NCBI GenBank assembly: GCA_016931225.1
Contig: JAFGFE010000005.1
Location: 1 to 64,000 of the forward strand
Origin: Candidatus Zymogenaceae bacterium
Lineage (GTDB): Bacteria; Desulfobacterota; Zymogenia; Zymogenales; Zymogenaceae
Direction of reading: 5' to 3'
DNA length: 64,000 nt
The notes under the pieces: generated by a model
The model's input: only the letters and a program-made list of their open reading frames with translations
The model's database searches: none
Told to the model about the DNA's origin: nothing
In this document: positions 1 to 8,121 of the stretch, in pieces
How the letters are laid out: each line of letters starts with the position of its first letter
How positions within the stretch are numbered: position 1 is the first letter of the stretch
Program-made: the position numbers and the translations under genes

Positions 1-78
1 AAACGGTAGCCGAGGAGAGCGTGGCGTAGTATAGTAGAACCATCTCACAGGAAGGCAAACTGTCAACGCAACTCGTGA

Positions 79-1743
79 CTACCGCACATAATATAAGGAA
101 TTAGTATCTAGGCTTGATACTGGATCATCAAGAACAACAATACTTTCTTCCAAATTGAATCTTTTATCTTTCAGTGATTTCAGAAAATACAGCAAAGCAA
201 TAGCCGTCATTTCCCCTTCACTAATATCTTTAGCTGGTTCATCATGTCGCATTATGGTGTATCCAGTTTCATTTATTTTGAGATGAAGTTCTGTATGACC
301 AAGATATTTTCGTAAATCATCGTTTAGTTCTTCTGCAGGTCGACGATGCTCAACAATTTCTCGTTCAATTTCACGGATTTGATTAGAGATCTCCTCTATT
401 TGAAAATTCAATTCTTTTATATCATTTTCAATTGACGAGATATTATTTTTTAGACTTGTATATTCATCAAGATTAAAAGAAACAAAATCCATTTCAAGTG
501 CATTTCTTATATCTATGATTTTTGATTCAAATTCATCGCAAGATCGATTGTGTTTTGCTATTACATTATTAGTATTTTCAACAAAAATATTGATGTCAAG
601 ATCAGGGATAGTAGTATCAAGTGAAACCTGTTCAAAAGCACGATTTTTTTTATTTTCTAATTCACTAACTAATCCCTTTAATGCAAAAACTACGGATTTA
701 CTTTCCTTGTTCAGATCATTACTCACTTTCTCATATTCGAATTTAAGATCATCATAAAATTCTATAATTTTTGGAGTATTCAAGTTTTCAAGTTCATTAA
801 TATTCTTTTCTAGAACTTTAATTTGTTTGTCCAGTTCATTTATTAAATCAGAATACTCACTGCTGAAATGAGATTCTAATCTTGAAATTCTCTTTTCTGA
901 AATTGGTTGATCACAGAAAAGACATTTTTTTGCACTACGTTCCTTGTGAAGCCCAAGTCCATCAAAAATCCATGACGTTAATTGTGAGTCACTTTTTAAT
1001 GATTCAATCGCACTTGAAACTACCGTTTTGTGAAGTATATCATCAACATCTTTTTTATAATTAATAAGTTTTGGTAAAGTAAAATCAATTTCTTGTATTT
1101 TATCTTTTGGTTTATCATGAATACGTTGATGATATTTATTACGAGTTTCCTGATCAATCAGAGATGAGGCTTTGTTATTTAAAATAATCATCTTATCTGC
1201 ACAAGCTTTAACATCTCTTTTGTCATAAGTATTAAATTTGTTGTCTCCACTTGACCTAAGCATTTCTCGAATATTTCCAGCTTTTTCTGTACAAAACGAT
1301 TCATATTTTTCCTGAGCCACATTCTTCTCTCTGTTTTTTGTTTCAAGGCTCTTTCTAAAAATATCTAAGTCCTCATTTAGTTTGTCAACTAACTTCTGTT
1401 TTTCAACATTTTCCTTACCTAATACTAGTATAGGCGCAACACTTCCTCCTTTTGGGAAAACACTTTCTTCCCTAAATGGTTTATTAAAAACTCGTATTGG
1501 CCTCAAAGATTTAGTGAAATCTTCGTTGCTTATATTATATCCATCTATCTTTAAAGTAATATTGCTAAAAGGTGGTTCTTCTTGATTCTCCAACGCTTGA
1601 AATATCCGACTTAATGTCGTCTTTCCCGAACCATTCCATCCATATATAAGATTGTACCTCTTGAATTCAGGAAGATTACTAGGCCATGAAAAATTACGGA
1701 AAACGAAACAATCTCGCATCAATTTTATTTGATCAATCTTCAT
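79..1743 (-). CDS. RloC-like AAA ATPase with zinc hook, C-terminally truncated
   Basis: ABC-type/SMC-like ATPase of the AAA_13 family that includes the anticodon nuclease RloC. Walker A GWNGSGKTT lies at residues 35-43, a signature-like ISEGEMTA near 507 and Walker B VVLDDP followed by the D-loop SSLD near 535-548. Long coiled coils flank a CxxC zinc hook (C274, C277), as in RloC and Rad50. The frame stops six residues after the D-loop, so the H-loop and any C-terminal nuclease domain are missing; reading through the TAG gives no recognisable continuation in the 78 bases left. The gene is visibly AT-rich compared with the rest of the window, which suggests horizontal transfer. It may be a relic, or cut by a rearrangement at the window edge. 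An RNase function cannot be claimed without the C-terminus. Confidence 0.75.
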   Translation of the reverse strand: MKIDQIKLMRDCFVFRNFSWPSNLPEFKRYNLIYGWNGSGKTTLSRIFQALENQEEPPFSNITLKIDGYNISNEDFTKSLRPIRVFNKPFREESVFPKGGSVAPILVLGKENVEKQKLVDKLNEDLDIFRKSLETKNREKNVAQEKYESFCTEKAGNIREMLRSSGDNKFNTYDKRDVKACADKMIILNNKASSLIDQETRNKYHQRIHDKPKDKIQEIDFTLPKLINYKKDVDDILHKTVVSSAIESLKSDSQLTSWIFDGLGLHKERSAKKCLFCDQPISEKRISRLESHFSSEYSDLINELDKQIKVLEKNINELENLNTPKIIEFYDDLKFEYEKVSNDLNKESKSVVFALKGLVSELENKKNRAFEQVSLDTTIPDLDINIFVENTNNVIAKHNRSCDEFESKIIDIRNALEMDFVSFNLDEYTSLKNNISSIENDIKELNFQIEEISNQIREIEREIVEHRRPAEELNDDLRKYLGHTELHLKINETGYTIMRHDEPAKDISEGEMTAIALLYFLKSLKDKRFNLEESIVVLDDPVSSLDTNSLYYVR

Positions 1744-1998
1744 TGCCCACCTGAGATATATATAGTTAGATCAACTCAATATTTTCAATAGAATGTTTAT
1801 GTAAAATTATATTTATTATAAAATAATTAAAAACCAAACACAAATATATATTCCTTCTTTGATACGCTGTATCAGTTTTTTCTATTTGTTCTTTACTATT
1901 AATTTCTCCCCAATCTAATGGATCACATCACCTCAAACCCACACCTCCAACCCCTCCCAAAAAAAACATCTCACCGAAACAATTGCCTCACCATCGAC
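1744..1998. other. AT-rich intergenic region upstream of the RloC-like gene
   Basis: About 250 bases of low-GC sequence that should hold the promoter of the RloC-like gene. I see no gene, no clear -35/-10 pair and no repeat here. GC content rises near the Fur-like box that follows. Confidence 0.4.
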
Positions 1999-2017
1999 GG
2001 TAATAATTATCGTTATT
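1999..2017 (+). promoter_or_regulatory. Fur-box-like palindrome, copy A
   Basis: The 19 bases GGTAATAATTATCGTTATT match the classical 19-bp Fur consensus at 14 positions by eye, with TAATAA/TTATTA arms. It sits 91 bases before a vestigial ATG at 2090. The same arrangement recurs at 3649 (box start to ATG 93 bases). It no longer drives a recognisable gene. Confidence 0.5.
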
Positions 2018-2089
2018 AATTTGCTTATCGCGCAATTCCTCGCGCATCACAACAGAGGATGTGAAAATGTGTGGGGAGCATTCAAGGAT

Positions 2090-2137
2090 ATGTCCGGACC
2101 GCGAAACCGATCGAGGCGGCGCTTTTTGTGGGACTGA
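2090..2137 (+). pseudogene. Vestigial 5' end duplicated from the thioredoxin-NHL gene
   Basis: An ATG followed by MSGPRN and then divergent codons to a TGA after 15 residues. The region from two bases before the ATG through codon 7 repeats the start of the gene at 3742 with a single mismatch over about 22 bases, and the purine-rich leader and Fur-like box upstream are also shared. It is best read as the remnant of a duplicated promoter and start region, not as a functional peptide. Confidence 0.45.
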
Positions 2138-2151
2138 GTTGCCGTGCTGCG

Positions 2152-2994
2152 TCAGCCCTTCGGCTCAAAAATCAAATTCTCGGGATTCATGAGAAACTTG
2201 ATGTGTCTGCCGTCTATTTCCATTATTTCATGCATCATTTTCTTTTCGCCCGTGGAGCGAATAAGCAGCTTGTCTTTCTGTTTCTTGAGATATTCGTTCA
2301 ACTCGTCGTAACTGCTTCTGCCTTCAAAAAATGCCGTCAACCGCCTGAACAACTTCGGGAATATGATAACATCATCCTGAATGGTATCCTTGTTCCAAAG
2401 CATGAATTCCGGGGTCTTATCCAACGCCCAAATGCCGACCCTCTTTTCCCTGGCTTTTTCCGTGGCGGACGTAAAAGCGGTCAGCAACTCATCCTGCATG
2501 GTGCCGTAAAAAGTCGGGTAAACCAGCCCCAGCTCAAGCAGCTTCATGTTGATGCTGTCATCGAGCGGCAGGTCCCCGGCGTCAAGCTCCCGGCCGTCAA
2601 CAAGATCCACATCAGCAGGAAAAACAAGAGAAATCGGTCTCTCATACATATCAATTGAAGACGCGGCGATAAAACCACTTGAGCCGTCGGAGGCCGACAC
2701 AATCTTGGTGACAGCTATATTATATATGACATCCTTGATACCGATCATCTCCAGCAGAATTTCAAGTGCGGCCACGCCAAAGGATCGCGGCTGATGCGAC
2801 TCTTCATAATGAGTTTCCAGAGCGTCTATCGCTTCAAACCTCAGCTGCTTTTTTTCACTTTTTTTCTTGTTTGCATTCTTCCAGGTAAAATAGTCCCAGT
2901 GAACAGACTCGTTAGCTTGAAACCGTATTGAATCTCCATCAGGAGAATATCCCTTCACATGGAAGCTTCCCTTGATTATCTTGTACTTCATCAT
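2152..2994 (-). CDS. Staphylococcal nuclease-like (SNase/TNase) domain protein
   Basis: The protein has an SNase-like OB-fold layout: a GDSIRF strand (residues 20-25), an LRFEAIDALE segment (51-60) in the place of the family's R-L-x-G-I-D-x-P-E, an MYERP segment (116-120) for the YGR position, and the late LLELGLVYP...GIWA helix region. Residues equivalent to catalytic R35, E43 and R87 of staphylococcal nuclease appear kept as R52, E60 and R119, but the T-P of D-T-P-E is A-L. No signal peptide is seen, so it is probably cytoplasmic. GGGGAGGG precedes two consecutive ATGs; the second (2991) has the better spacing. About 80 C-terminal residues have no recognised domain. It lies between the two Fur-box modules, next to a recombinase relic. 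Confidence 0.6.
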   Translation of the reverse strand: MMKYKIIKGSFHVKGYSPDGDSIRFQANESVHWDYFTWKNANKKKSEKKQLRFEAIDALETHYEESHQPRSFGVAALEILLEMIGIKDVIYNIAVTKIVSASDGSSGFIAASSIDMYERPISLVFPADVDLVDGRELDAGDLPLDDSINMKLLELGLVYPTFYGTMQDELLTAFTSATEKAREKRVGIWALDKTPEFMLWNKDTIQDDVIIFPKLFRRLTAFFEGRSSYDELNEYLKKQKDKLLIRSTGEKKMMHEIMEIDGRHIKFLMNPENLIFEPKG

Positions 2995-3186
2995 ACCCTC
3001 CCCATGATGTAAGTCTCACAACAATGAGATTGATCCGCACAGGATGCTGTTTTCTTTGTTACCGCCCGTATGTGACGCCCGGGAATCCCACATCGATGAC
3101 GCCGCAAGGGGCGGACCCCCATCGGCCCCTCGCCGCGGGCTCGGCCATATATACGGACAAGGTGTGCGGATCGGCACAAAAACCTC

Positions 3187-3420
3187 CCTCCCAGAGCTCG
3201 TCTGTTGGGCTGCGGACACCCGAAGGTCCCCGGTTGAGGACATGGGTGCGGATCATGGTGGTCTTCACGTCCGTATGGCTCAGAATTCCCAAACAGTCCT
3301 GATGTTGTAGCCGCTCTTCAGGAGTTGGGTGGCAAAGGAATGATGAGAAGCATGACATGTGGCGCGTCTGGCGAAACCGGCGGCCCCGAGAGGATACACT
3401 GCACGGAATACCCCTGACTT
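3187..3420 (-). pseudogene. Integron-type tyrosine recombinase C-terminal relic
   Basis: Reading the minus strand from about 3420, one frame gives ATCHASHHSFATQLL then KSGYNIRTVWEF, and after the loss of one base (near 3275) the next frame gives SHTDVKTTMIRTHVLNRGP then SGVRSPTDEL. This is the C-terminal catalytic region of an integron integrase/XerC-like recombinase; TTMIxTHVLNRGPxGVRSP is typical of integron integrases. The arginine of the HxxR box is replaced by histidine, there is a frameshift, and the N-terminal two thirds are absent, so it is dead. No attC-type site was recognised beside it. It marks an old mobile-element event next to the nuclease-like gene. Confidence 0.7.
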
Positions 3421-3648
3421 TTACATTTATAAACTTATTTTCGCAGGAAAGCAATAAAAAAACATCAATAATAATTAACAGTATCTCTTGCCGTGTGTTC
3501 TCTTATTACCGCCTGAACAGGCTGTTTTCCCTCATTGTTCCCTTTCGTTTCTCTTTTTCCAATCCAGCGGTGTCCATCGCCTATTCATATATATCCCTCA
3601 ATCCCTTCCATCGGAAACACGGTGCAGGAATGTATGTCCTATCTTGAC

Positions 3649-3667
3649 AATAATCATTATCATTATT
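3649..3667 (+). promoter_or_regulatory. Fur-box-like palindrome, copy B
   Basis: AATAATCATTATCATTATT matches the 19-bp Fur consensus at 15 positions by eye and forms an AATAAT/ATTATT palindrome. It lies 93 bases before the start codon at 3742 and inside an AT-rich promoter region. Iron-dependent (or other FUR-family) control of the thioredoxin-NHL gene is the natural inference. No fur gene is in the window; the only FUR-family gene here is the Zur-like one at 63410-63826. Confidence 0.6.
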
Positions 3668-3741
3668 ATAATATATAAAACAATCAAAATCGGCCCTGCG
3701 ATAACGGCATGAATGTGAAAGAGCCGGGAGCTTGCGACGAT

Positions 3742-5787
3742 ATGTCCGGACCACGAAACCATACGATGCGATATCGCCGCCTGGCGGCGGCGGTATCTCT
3801 CCTCCTGATTGCGGCCATCGCATTCGGCGGGATAGTTTTTAAAAGAACCCTGGGAAACGCAGGCGATTTTGCCATGACACCGTTCAATGAAAAAATATAC
3901 GCCCCGGACTTTCCAACAGAGCTCGACTGGCTCAACACCGAGCGCCCCCTCACGATAGACGAGCTCCGGGGGAAGGTGGTGCTGCTGGATTTCTGGACCT
4001 ACTGCTGCATCAACTGCATCCACGTGATAGGTGACCTGAAGATGCTCGAGGAGAAATACCCCGACGAGCTTGTGGTCATCGGGGTCCATTCGGCCAAGTT
4101 CACAGCAGAAGGAGAGACCGATAACATCCGCCAGGCCATCCTCCGCTACGAGATCGAGCACCCGGTCATCAACGACTCGAACATGATCCTTTGGCGGAGC
4201 TACGGCGTGCATGCCTGGCCGACGGTGGTGCTCATCGCTCCGGACGGCACCATCGTGGGCTCCCGCTCCGGCGAGGGCGTCTTCGCGGCCCTGGATAGCG
4301 TCATCACCCGGGTCATCGAGGACTACGACGCGGTCGGGCTTATCGACCGCTCCCCGATTCCGATGGTGCCTGAATCAATGATGGCAGCCGATACGCCGCT
4401 GCTCTTCCCGGGAAAGGTCCTGGCCCATGAGGAATCCGGACGGCTCTTCATCGCCGATTCCAACCACAACCGCATCCTGGTGCTGTCTCTTTCTGATCAC
4501 TCCCTCATCGACGTCATTGGCGGCGGCACAGACGGATTTACCGACGGAAGTTTTGAGACGGCAACGTTCTTCCACCCCCAGGGGATGGTGGCGGACGGGG
4601 ATGCCCTCTACATCGCCGATACGGAAAACCACGCCATCAGGAAGGCGGATCTGAACGAGAGAACCGTCGTTACCGTCGCCGGGACCGGGCGGCAGGGATT
4701 CAGTGTGAGTGGTGAGGCCGACGCCCTCTCGACGAACCTCAACTCCCCCTGGGACCTGGCCCTCGTGAACGGCACCCTCTACATCGCCATGGCCGGCCCC
4801 CACCAGCTCTGGCGGATGGATCTCAACACCGGCCGCATCACCGTCCACGCCGGAAGCGGACGGGAGGGACGGCTTGACGGGAAGCTGTCTTTTGCATCCC
4901 TTGCCCAGCCATCGGGGTTGACGACGGACGGGGAAAAGCTCTACTTCGCCGACAGCGAAATCAGCGCGATCCGATCGGCGGACATCGATCCCACAGGGAA
5001 AGTCGACACCATTGTGGGGGGTGACCTCTTCGACTTCGGCGATACAGACGGGACCGGCCTCTCCGCCCGCCTCCAGCACCCGTTGGGCGTCGCCTATCAC
5101 GATCGTGTGCTGTACGTCGCCGACACCTACAACAACAAGATCAAGCGCGTCGACATCGCTGCGCGGACGATCACGACGTTCGCGGGAACCGGGGCGACCG
5201 GCGGCTCCGACGGGACTCTTTTCGACGCCACGTTCGACGAGCCGGCGGGCGTCACCTACGCCGACGGACGCCTCTACGTCGCCGACACCAACAACCACCT
5301 CATCCGCATCATCGACATCACAAACGACACCGTCTCCACCCTCTCCATCCCGGATATCGCCGCCGCGCACCCCGAAGACTCCCCCGCCGTCGATACCAAG
5401 CCGGTCCGCCTGTCTCCCCTGACCACTGGCCCGGGGGAGGGAACCATCACGCTTGTGCTGCCGGAAGGATATACACTGACAGAGTCGGCGCCGTCGTATC
5501 TCGACGTCACCCTCGCAGGAAACAACACGCCGAAAACCGCGGACGGCACGGCGGCGGACACCATATCGCTTTCGCCCGAGTCCTTTCCGCTGACCGTGCC
5601 CATCGCCCTGACAGGCGGTGAGGATGAGATCATTCTTTCCGGGGCGCTGTATCTGTGCACGGAGGCCGACTCCGGCACGTGCATCTTCGTGGACGTGAAC
5701 GCGATCATACCCATTATTGTCCGTCCCGACGATCCCCCCGGACGGATCGAGGCATCCCTGGCGCCCGTCTTCCCGGATCTTCCATGA
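3742..5787 (+). CDS. Membrane-anchored thioredoxin-like protein with NHL repeats (NHLRC2-like)
   Basis: The order is one N-terminal membrane segment (LAAAVSLLLIAAIAFGG), a thioredoxin-like domain with the redox motif WTYCCINC, then a six-bladed NHL beta-propeller (repeated LYIADTENHAIR / LYVADTYNNKIK units) and a beta-rich C-terminal domain. This is the architecture of NHLRC2 and its bacterial relatives. The domains should lie outside the cytoplasmic membrane and could act as a disulfide or thiol redox protein; the substrate is unknown. The reading frame is open from 3709, but ATG 3742 has GGGAG 11 bases upstream and its first codons are conserved in the vestigial copy at 2090, so 3742 is preferred. 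A Fur-like box precedes it. Confidence 0.8.
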   Translation: MSGPRNHTMRYRRLAAAVSLLLIAAIAFGGIVFKRTLGNAGDFAMTPFNEKIYAPDFPTELDWLNTERPLTIDELRGKVVLLDFWTYCCINCIHVIGDLKMLEEKYPDELVVIGVHSAKFTAEGETDNIRQAILRYEIEHPVINDSNMILWRSYGVHAWPTVVLIAPDGTIVGSRSGEGVFAALDSVITRVIEDYDAVGLIDRSPIPMVPESMMAADTPLLFPGKVLAHEESGRLFIADSNHNRILVLSLSDHSLIDVIGGGTDGFTDGSFETATFFHPQGMVADGDALYIADTENHAIRKADLNERTVVTVAGTGRQGFSVSGEADALSTNLNSPWDLALVNGTLYIAMAGPHQLWRMDLNTGRITVHAGSGREGRLDGKLSFASLAQPSGLTTDGEKLYFADSEISAIRSADIDPTGKVDTIVGGDLFDFGDTDGTGLSARLQHPLGVAYHDRVLYVADTYNNKIKRVDIAARTITTFAGTGATGGSDGTLFDATFDEPAGVTYADGRLYVADTNNHLIRIIDITNDTVSTLSIPDIAAAHPEDSPAVDTKPVRLSPLTTGPGEGTITLVLPEGYTLTESAPSYLDVTLAGNNTPKTADGTAADTISLSPESFPLTVPIALTGGEDEIILSGALYLCTEADSGTCIFVDVNAIIPIIVRPDDPPGRIEASLAPVFPDLP

Positions 5788-5816
5788 TCGAGGATATCCC
5801 GGGGCGTCCCTCGCAT

Positions 5817-5837
5817 CCCGGGCCAAACGGCCCCGGG
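5817..5837. other. GC-rich hairpin after the thioredoxin-NHL gene
   Basis: CCCGGGCC-AAAC-GGCCCCGGG forms a strong stem with one bulged C, 30 bases after the stop. It lacks a T-run, so it may be a processing or stability hairpin rather than a classical terminator. Confidence 0.4.
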
Positions 5838-5956
5838 CGCGGCATTCAGGTATATTTCCTTGCATGAACACCGGGTTTCTTCTATACTGAACCCCAACGG
5901 TCATATAAAACCGAAAATGATCACCCTCCTTCGTTATCTATGGCGGCGCCATATCA

Positions 5957-6664
5957 ATGACACAAGATACCCGTCCACCGCTCCCAGACCGGATCGTTCG
6001 CAGCAGGAGAAAGACCCTCGGCCTCGTCGTGGAGTCGGACGGCACGCTGACGATCCGGGCGCCCCGCTGGGCCGATGACGACATCATCGCCCGGGTCATC
6101 ACGGAAAAACGGGCGTGGATCGAGAAAAAACAGGACGAGGTGAGAGCGATACAAAGGCTCAATCCGCCGAAAACCTATCAATCGGGAGAGCTGTTCCCGT
6201 ACCTCGGGGAGGAATGTGAACTTCAGATCGTTCCCGGAAACAAGCGGTTGATACTTAACGACGGCGTCTTCCTCTTGGGGCGGGGCCGTCAGGACGGGGC
6301 AAAAAGCACGTTCGAGGCGTGGTATCGCAAGCAGGCGAAATCATACATCCCCTCCCGGGTGTCTCGATTCGCAGACGCATTGGGCCTTTCGTACCGGAGC
6401 GTCAAGATAAACGGCGCGAAAAAGCGCTGGGGGTCGTGCAGCAGCACGGGCAACCTGAACTTCACCTGGCGGCTGATGATGGCGCCGGTGGAGATGATCG
6501 ATTACGTCATTGTCCATGAGCTCTGCCACCTCACCCACCCGAATCACTCCCGGGCGTTCTGGGAGCTTGTCGGGTCGGTGGTGCCCGATTATCGGCGCAA
6601 GCGGAGGTGGCTCAGGGAACATACACACCGTTTGAACCTTGACGAAGGGGGGTGCGTATCATGA
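5957..6664 (+). CDS. YgjP/DUF45-family metallopeptidase-like protein
   Basis: A cytoplasmic protein of the M48/SprT-like zinc metallopeptidase group. The zinc motif HELCH appears in VHELCHLTHPNHSRAFW near residue 190, followed by the conserved arginine-rich RRKRRWLREH end. The N-terminal half has the beta-rich layout typical of the family, and WGSCSSTGNLNF is also a family hallmark. The length of 235 residues is normal. Physiological substrates are poorly known. The stop overlaps the ATG of the downstream K+ channel gene (ATGA at 6661-6664), implying translational coupling. Confidence 0.85.
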   Translation: MTQDTRPPLPDRIVRSRRKTLGLVVESDGTLTIRAPRWADDDIIARVITEKRAWIEKKQDEVRAIQRLNPPKTYQSGELFPYLGEECELQIVPGNKRLILNDGVFLLGRGRQDGAKSTFEAWYRKQAKSYIPSRVSRFADALGLSYRSVKINGAKKRWGSCSSTGNLNFTWRLMMAPVEMIDYVIVHELCHLTHPNHSRAFWELVGSVVPDYRRKRRWLREHTHRLNLDEGGCVS

Positions 6665-7104
6665 TTTCATTTTTACTCACACTCGTCAATTTTGTACGAA
6701 GCATCGTCAATGGTCTGAAAGACCCCGAGTTTCGGGGACTCTTCATCACGCTGCTCGTCACCCTGCTCATCGGATCGCTCTTCTATCACCGCGCCGAAGG
6801 CTGGTCGCTGCTCGATTCCCTCTATTTTTCCGTCATCACCCTCTCGACCGTCGGATACGGCGACCTAGCGCCCACGAAAATCGGCTCCAAGATATTTACC
6901 ATCATGTACATTTTCATGGGGATCGGCATCCTTTTGGGTTTCGTGGATAAAATGTTCCGCGTCCGGTATCAAAAATCCACAGAGACAAAAAAAGCCGCCG
7001 GGGCCGAAACATCACATCAGACGGTCAAAGAGACTCCGGCGCCGGGGCGCCCGCACACTGAATCCAACGGCGAAGGAGATTCAGCCGACACACCAAAGAA
7101 ATAA
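6661..7104 (+). CDS. Two-TM potassium channel pore protein (Ion_trans_2)
   Basis: A small KcsA-like channel subunit. A first membrane segment (LFITLLVTLLIGSLFY) is followed by a pore helix, the K+ selectivity filter TVGYGD, and a second membrane segment (IFTIMYIFMGIGILLGF). A hydrophilic tail of about 50 residues ends the protein; it has no RCK/TrkA-N domain. A GTG at 6652 is also open, but AGGGGGG lies 8 bases before ATG 6661, which overlaps the previous stop. It probably forms a tetramer in the inner membrane. Confidence 0.85.
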   Translation: MISFLLTLVNFVRSIVNGLKDPEFRGLFITLLVTLLIGSLFYHRAEGWSLLDSLYFSVITLSTVGYGDLAPTKIGSKIFTIMYIFMGIGILLGFVDKMFRVRYQKSTETKKAAGAETSHQTVKETPAPGRPHTESNGEGDSADTPKK

Positions 7105-7219
7105 CGGCTGATCACAGCAAACAGCCGGAAAAACGTGCCGCCGAACGACACAGTATCTCATCGGCGTAGAGACAACAGATTTTTTTATACCCATACACCC
7201 ATATCAGGGAGGTGATTGC

Positions 7220-8038
7220 ATGGCCGACTTTTATTGGGGAAAAATCGCCCTCGTCACCGGCGGTGCGTCGGGCATCGGCAGGGCGCTGGGCGCAGAATTA
7301 TGCCGTCGGGGGGCGCATGCGATCCTGGCGGATGTGGACATCGAAAGAGCGGAGTTCTGCACGGGTGAGATCAAGAAAACGGGAGGCAGCGCCGAGGCGA
7401 TGAGCCTGGATGTCACCGACGCAAAACAGGTGCGGACGGCCGTCGAGGAGACCGTCACCCGCCACGGACGGATCGATTACCTCTTCAACAACGCCGGCAT
7501 CGCGATACTGGGAGACGCGCGGGATATCACCCTGGAGCAGTGGAAGCGGGTGGTCGATGTCGATCTGTGGGGAGTTGTTCACGGCGTCGACGCCGCCTAT
7601 CCCGTCATGGTGAAACAGGGATTCGGACACATCGTCAATACCGCCTCCATGGCGGGCCTGATCCCCATACCCGCCATCCTCAGCTATACCGCATCGAAAC
7701 ACGCCGTGGTGGGCCTTTCCCTGGCGCTCCGGGTTGAAGCGAGGGACCTGGGAGTCAAAATCAGCGTGGTGTGCCCCGGTTTTGTCAGGACCGAAATATT
7801 CGACAACGCCGAGACAACGAACATAAACAGGGACAAACTGCACGAAAAGGTGCCTATCGCCGCCAACGTGGACCGGGCGGCGTGGCGCATCCTCCGGGGA
7901 GTGAAAAGAAACCGGGCGGTCATCACGCCGACGCTGGACGGCCGGCCCTTCTGGCGGCTCTATCGGGCCGCTCCCTGGCTGTTCGGACCGATCCTTCGGA
8001 ACATGGTAGGGGACATGAGGGAACTCAGGAACGAATAA
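7220..8038 (+). CDS. Short-chain dehydrogenase/reductase
   Basis: A Rossmann-fold SDR oxidoreductase of 272 residues. The cofactor motif TGGASGIG lies near residues 13-20, NNAG near 90, and the catalytic YTASK with an upstream serine (TASMAG) near 145-160. An acidic residue after the second strand (ADVD) favours NAD(H). GGGAGGTG lies well placed before the ATG. The C-terminal 60 residues are longer than the minimal fold and resemble SDRs acting on lipids or steroids, but the substrate cannot be stated. It is convergent with the sigma-54 regulator. Confidence 0.85.
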   Translation: MADFYWGKIALVTGGASGIGRALGAELCRRGAHAILADVDIERAEFCTGEIKKTGGSAEAMSLDVTDAKQVRTAVEETVTRHGRIDYLFNNAGIAILGDARDITLEQWKRVVDVDLWGVVHGVDAAYPVMVKQGFGHIVNTASMAGLIPIPAILSYTASKHAVVGLSLALRVEARDLGVKISVVCPGFVRTEIFDNAETTNINRDKLHEKVPIAANVDRAAWRILRGVKRNRAVITPTLDGRPFWRLYRAAPWLFGPILRNMVGDMRELRNE

Positions 8039-8121
8039 TCCAAATCCTTATGTATCAGCATATTTTTATATGGAATGGGACACGGCGGGAAGCACACGGA
8101 TAGAAATCGTATTCAGACCAT

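Noticed and set aside
2071-2658. Plus-strand frame over the SNase-like gene
   Set aside because: It is a shadow frame; only its first part covers the vestigial duplicated start region.
2995-3186. attC or attI site next to the integrase relic
   Set aside because: A GC hairpin is present, but I could not identify the RYYYAAC/GTTRRRY core sites in the right order.
3016-3302. Short overlapping frames between the SNase-like gene and the integrase relic
   Set aside because: They overlap each other on both strands, lack ribosome sites and are rich in G, R and P.
3709-3741. ATG 3709 as start of the thioredoxin-NHL gene
   Set aside because: It has no ribosome site, and the 5' sequence conserved in the vestigial copy at 2090 begins at the ATG equivalent to 3742.
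4375-5904. 509-residue minus-strand frame opposite the NHL repeats
   Set aside because: Antisense shadow made open by repeated GC-rich propeller codons.
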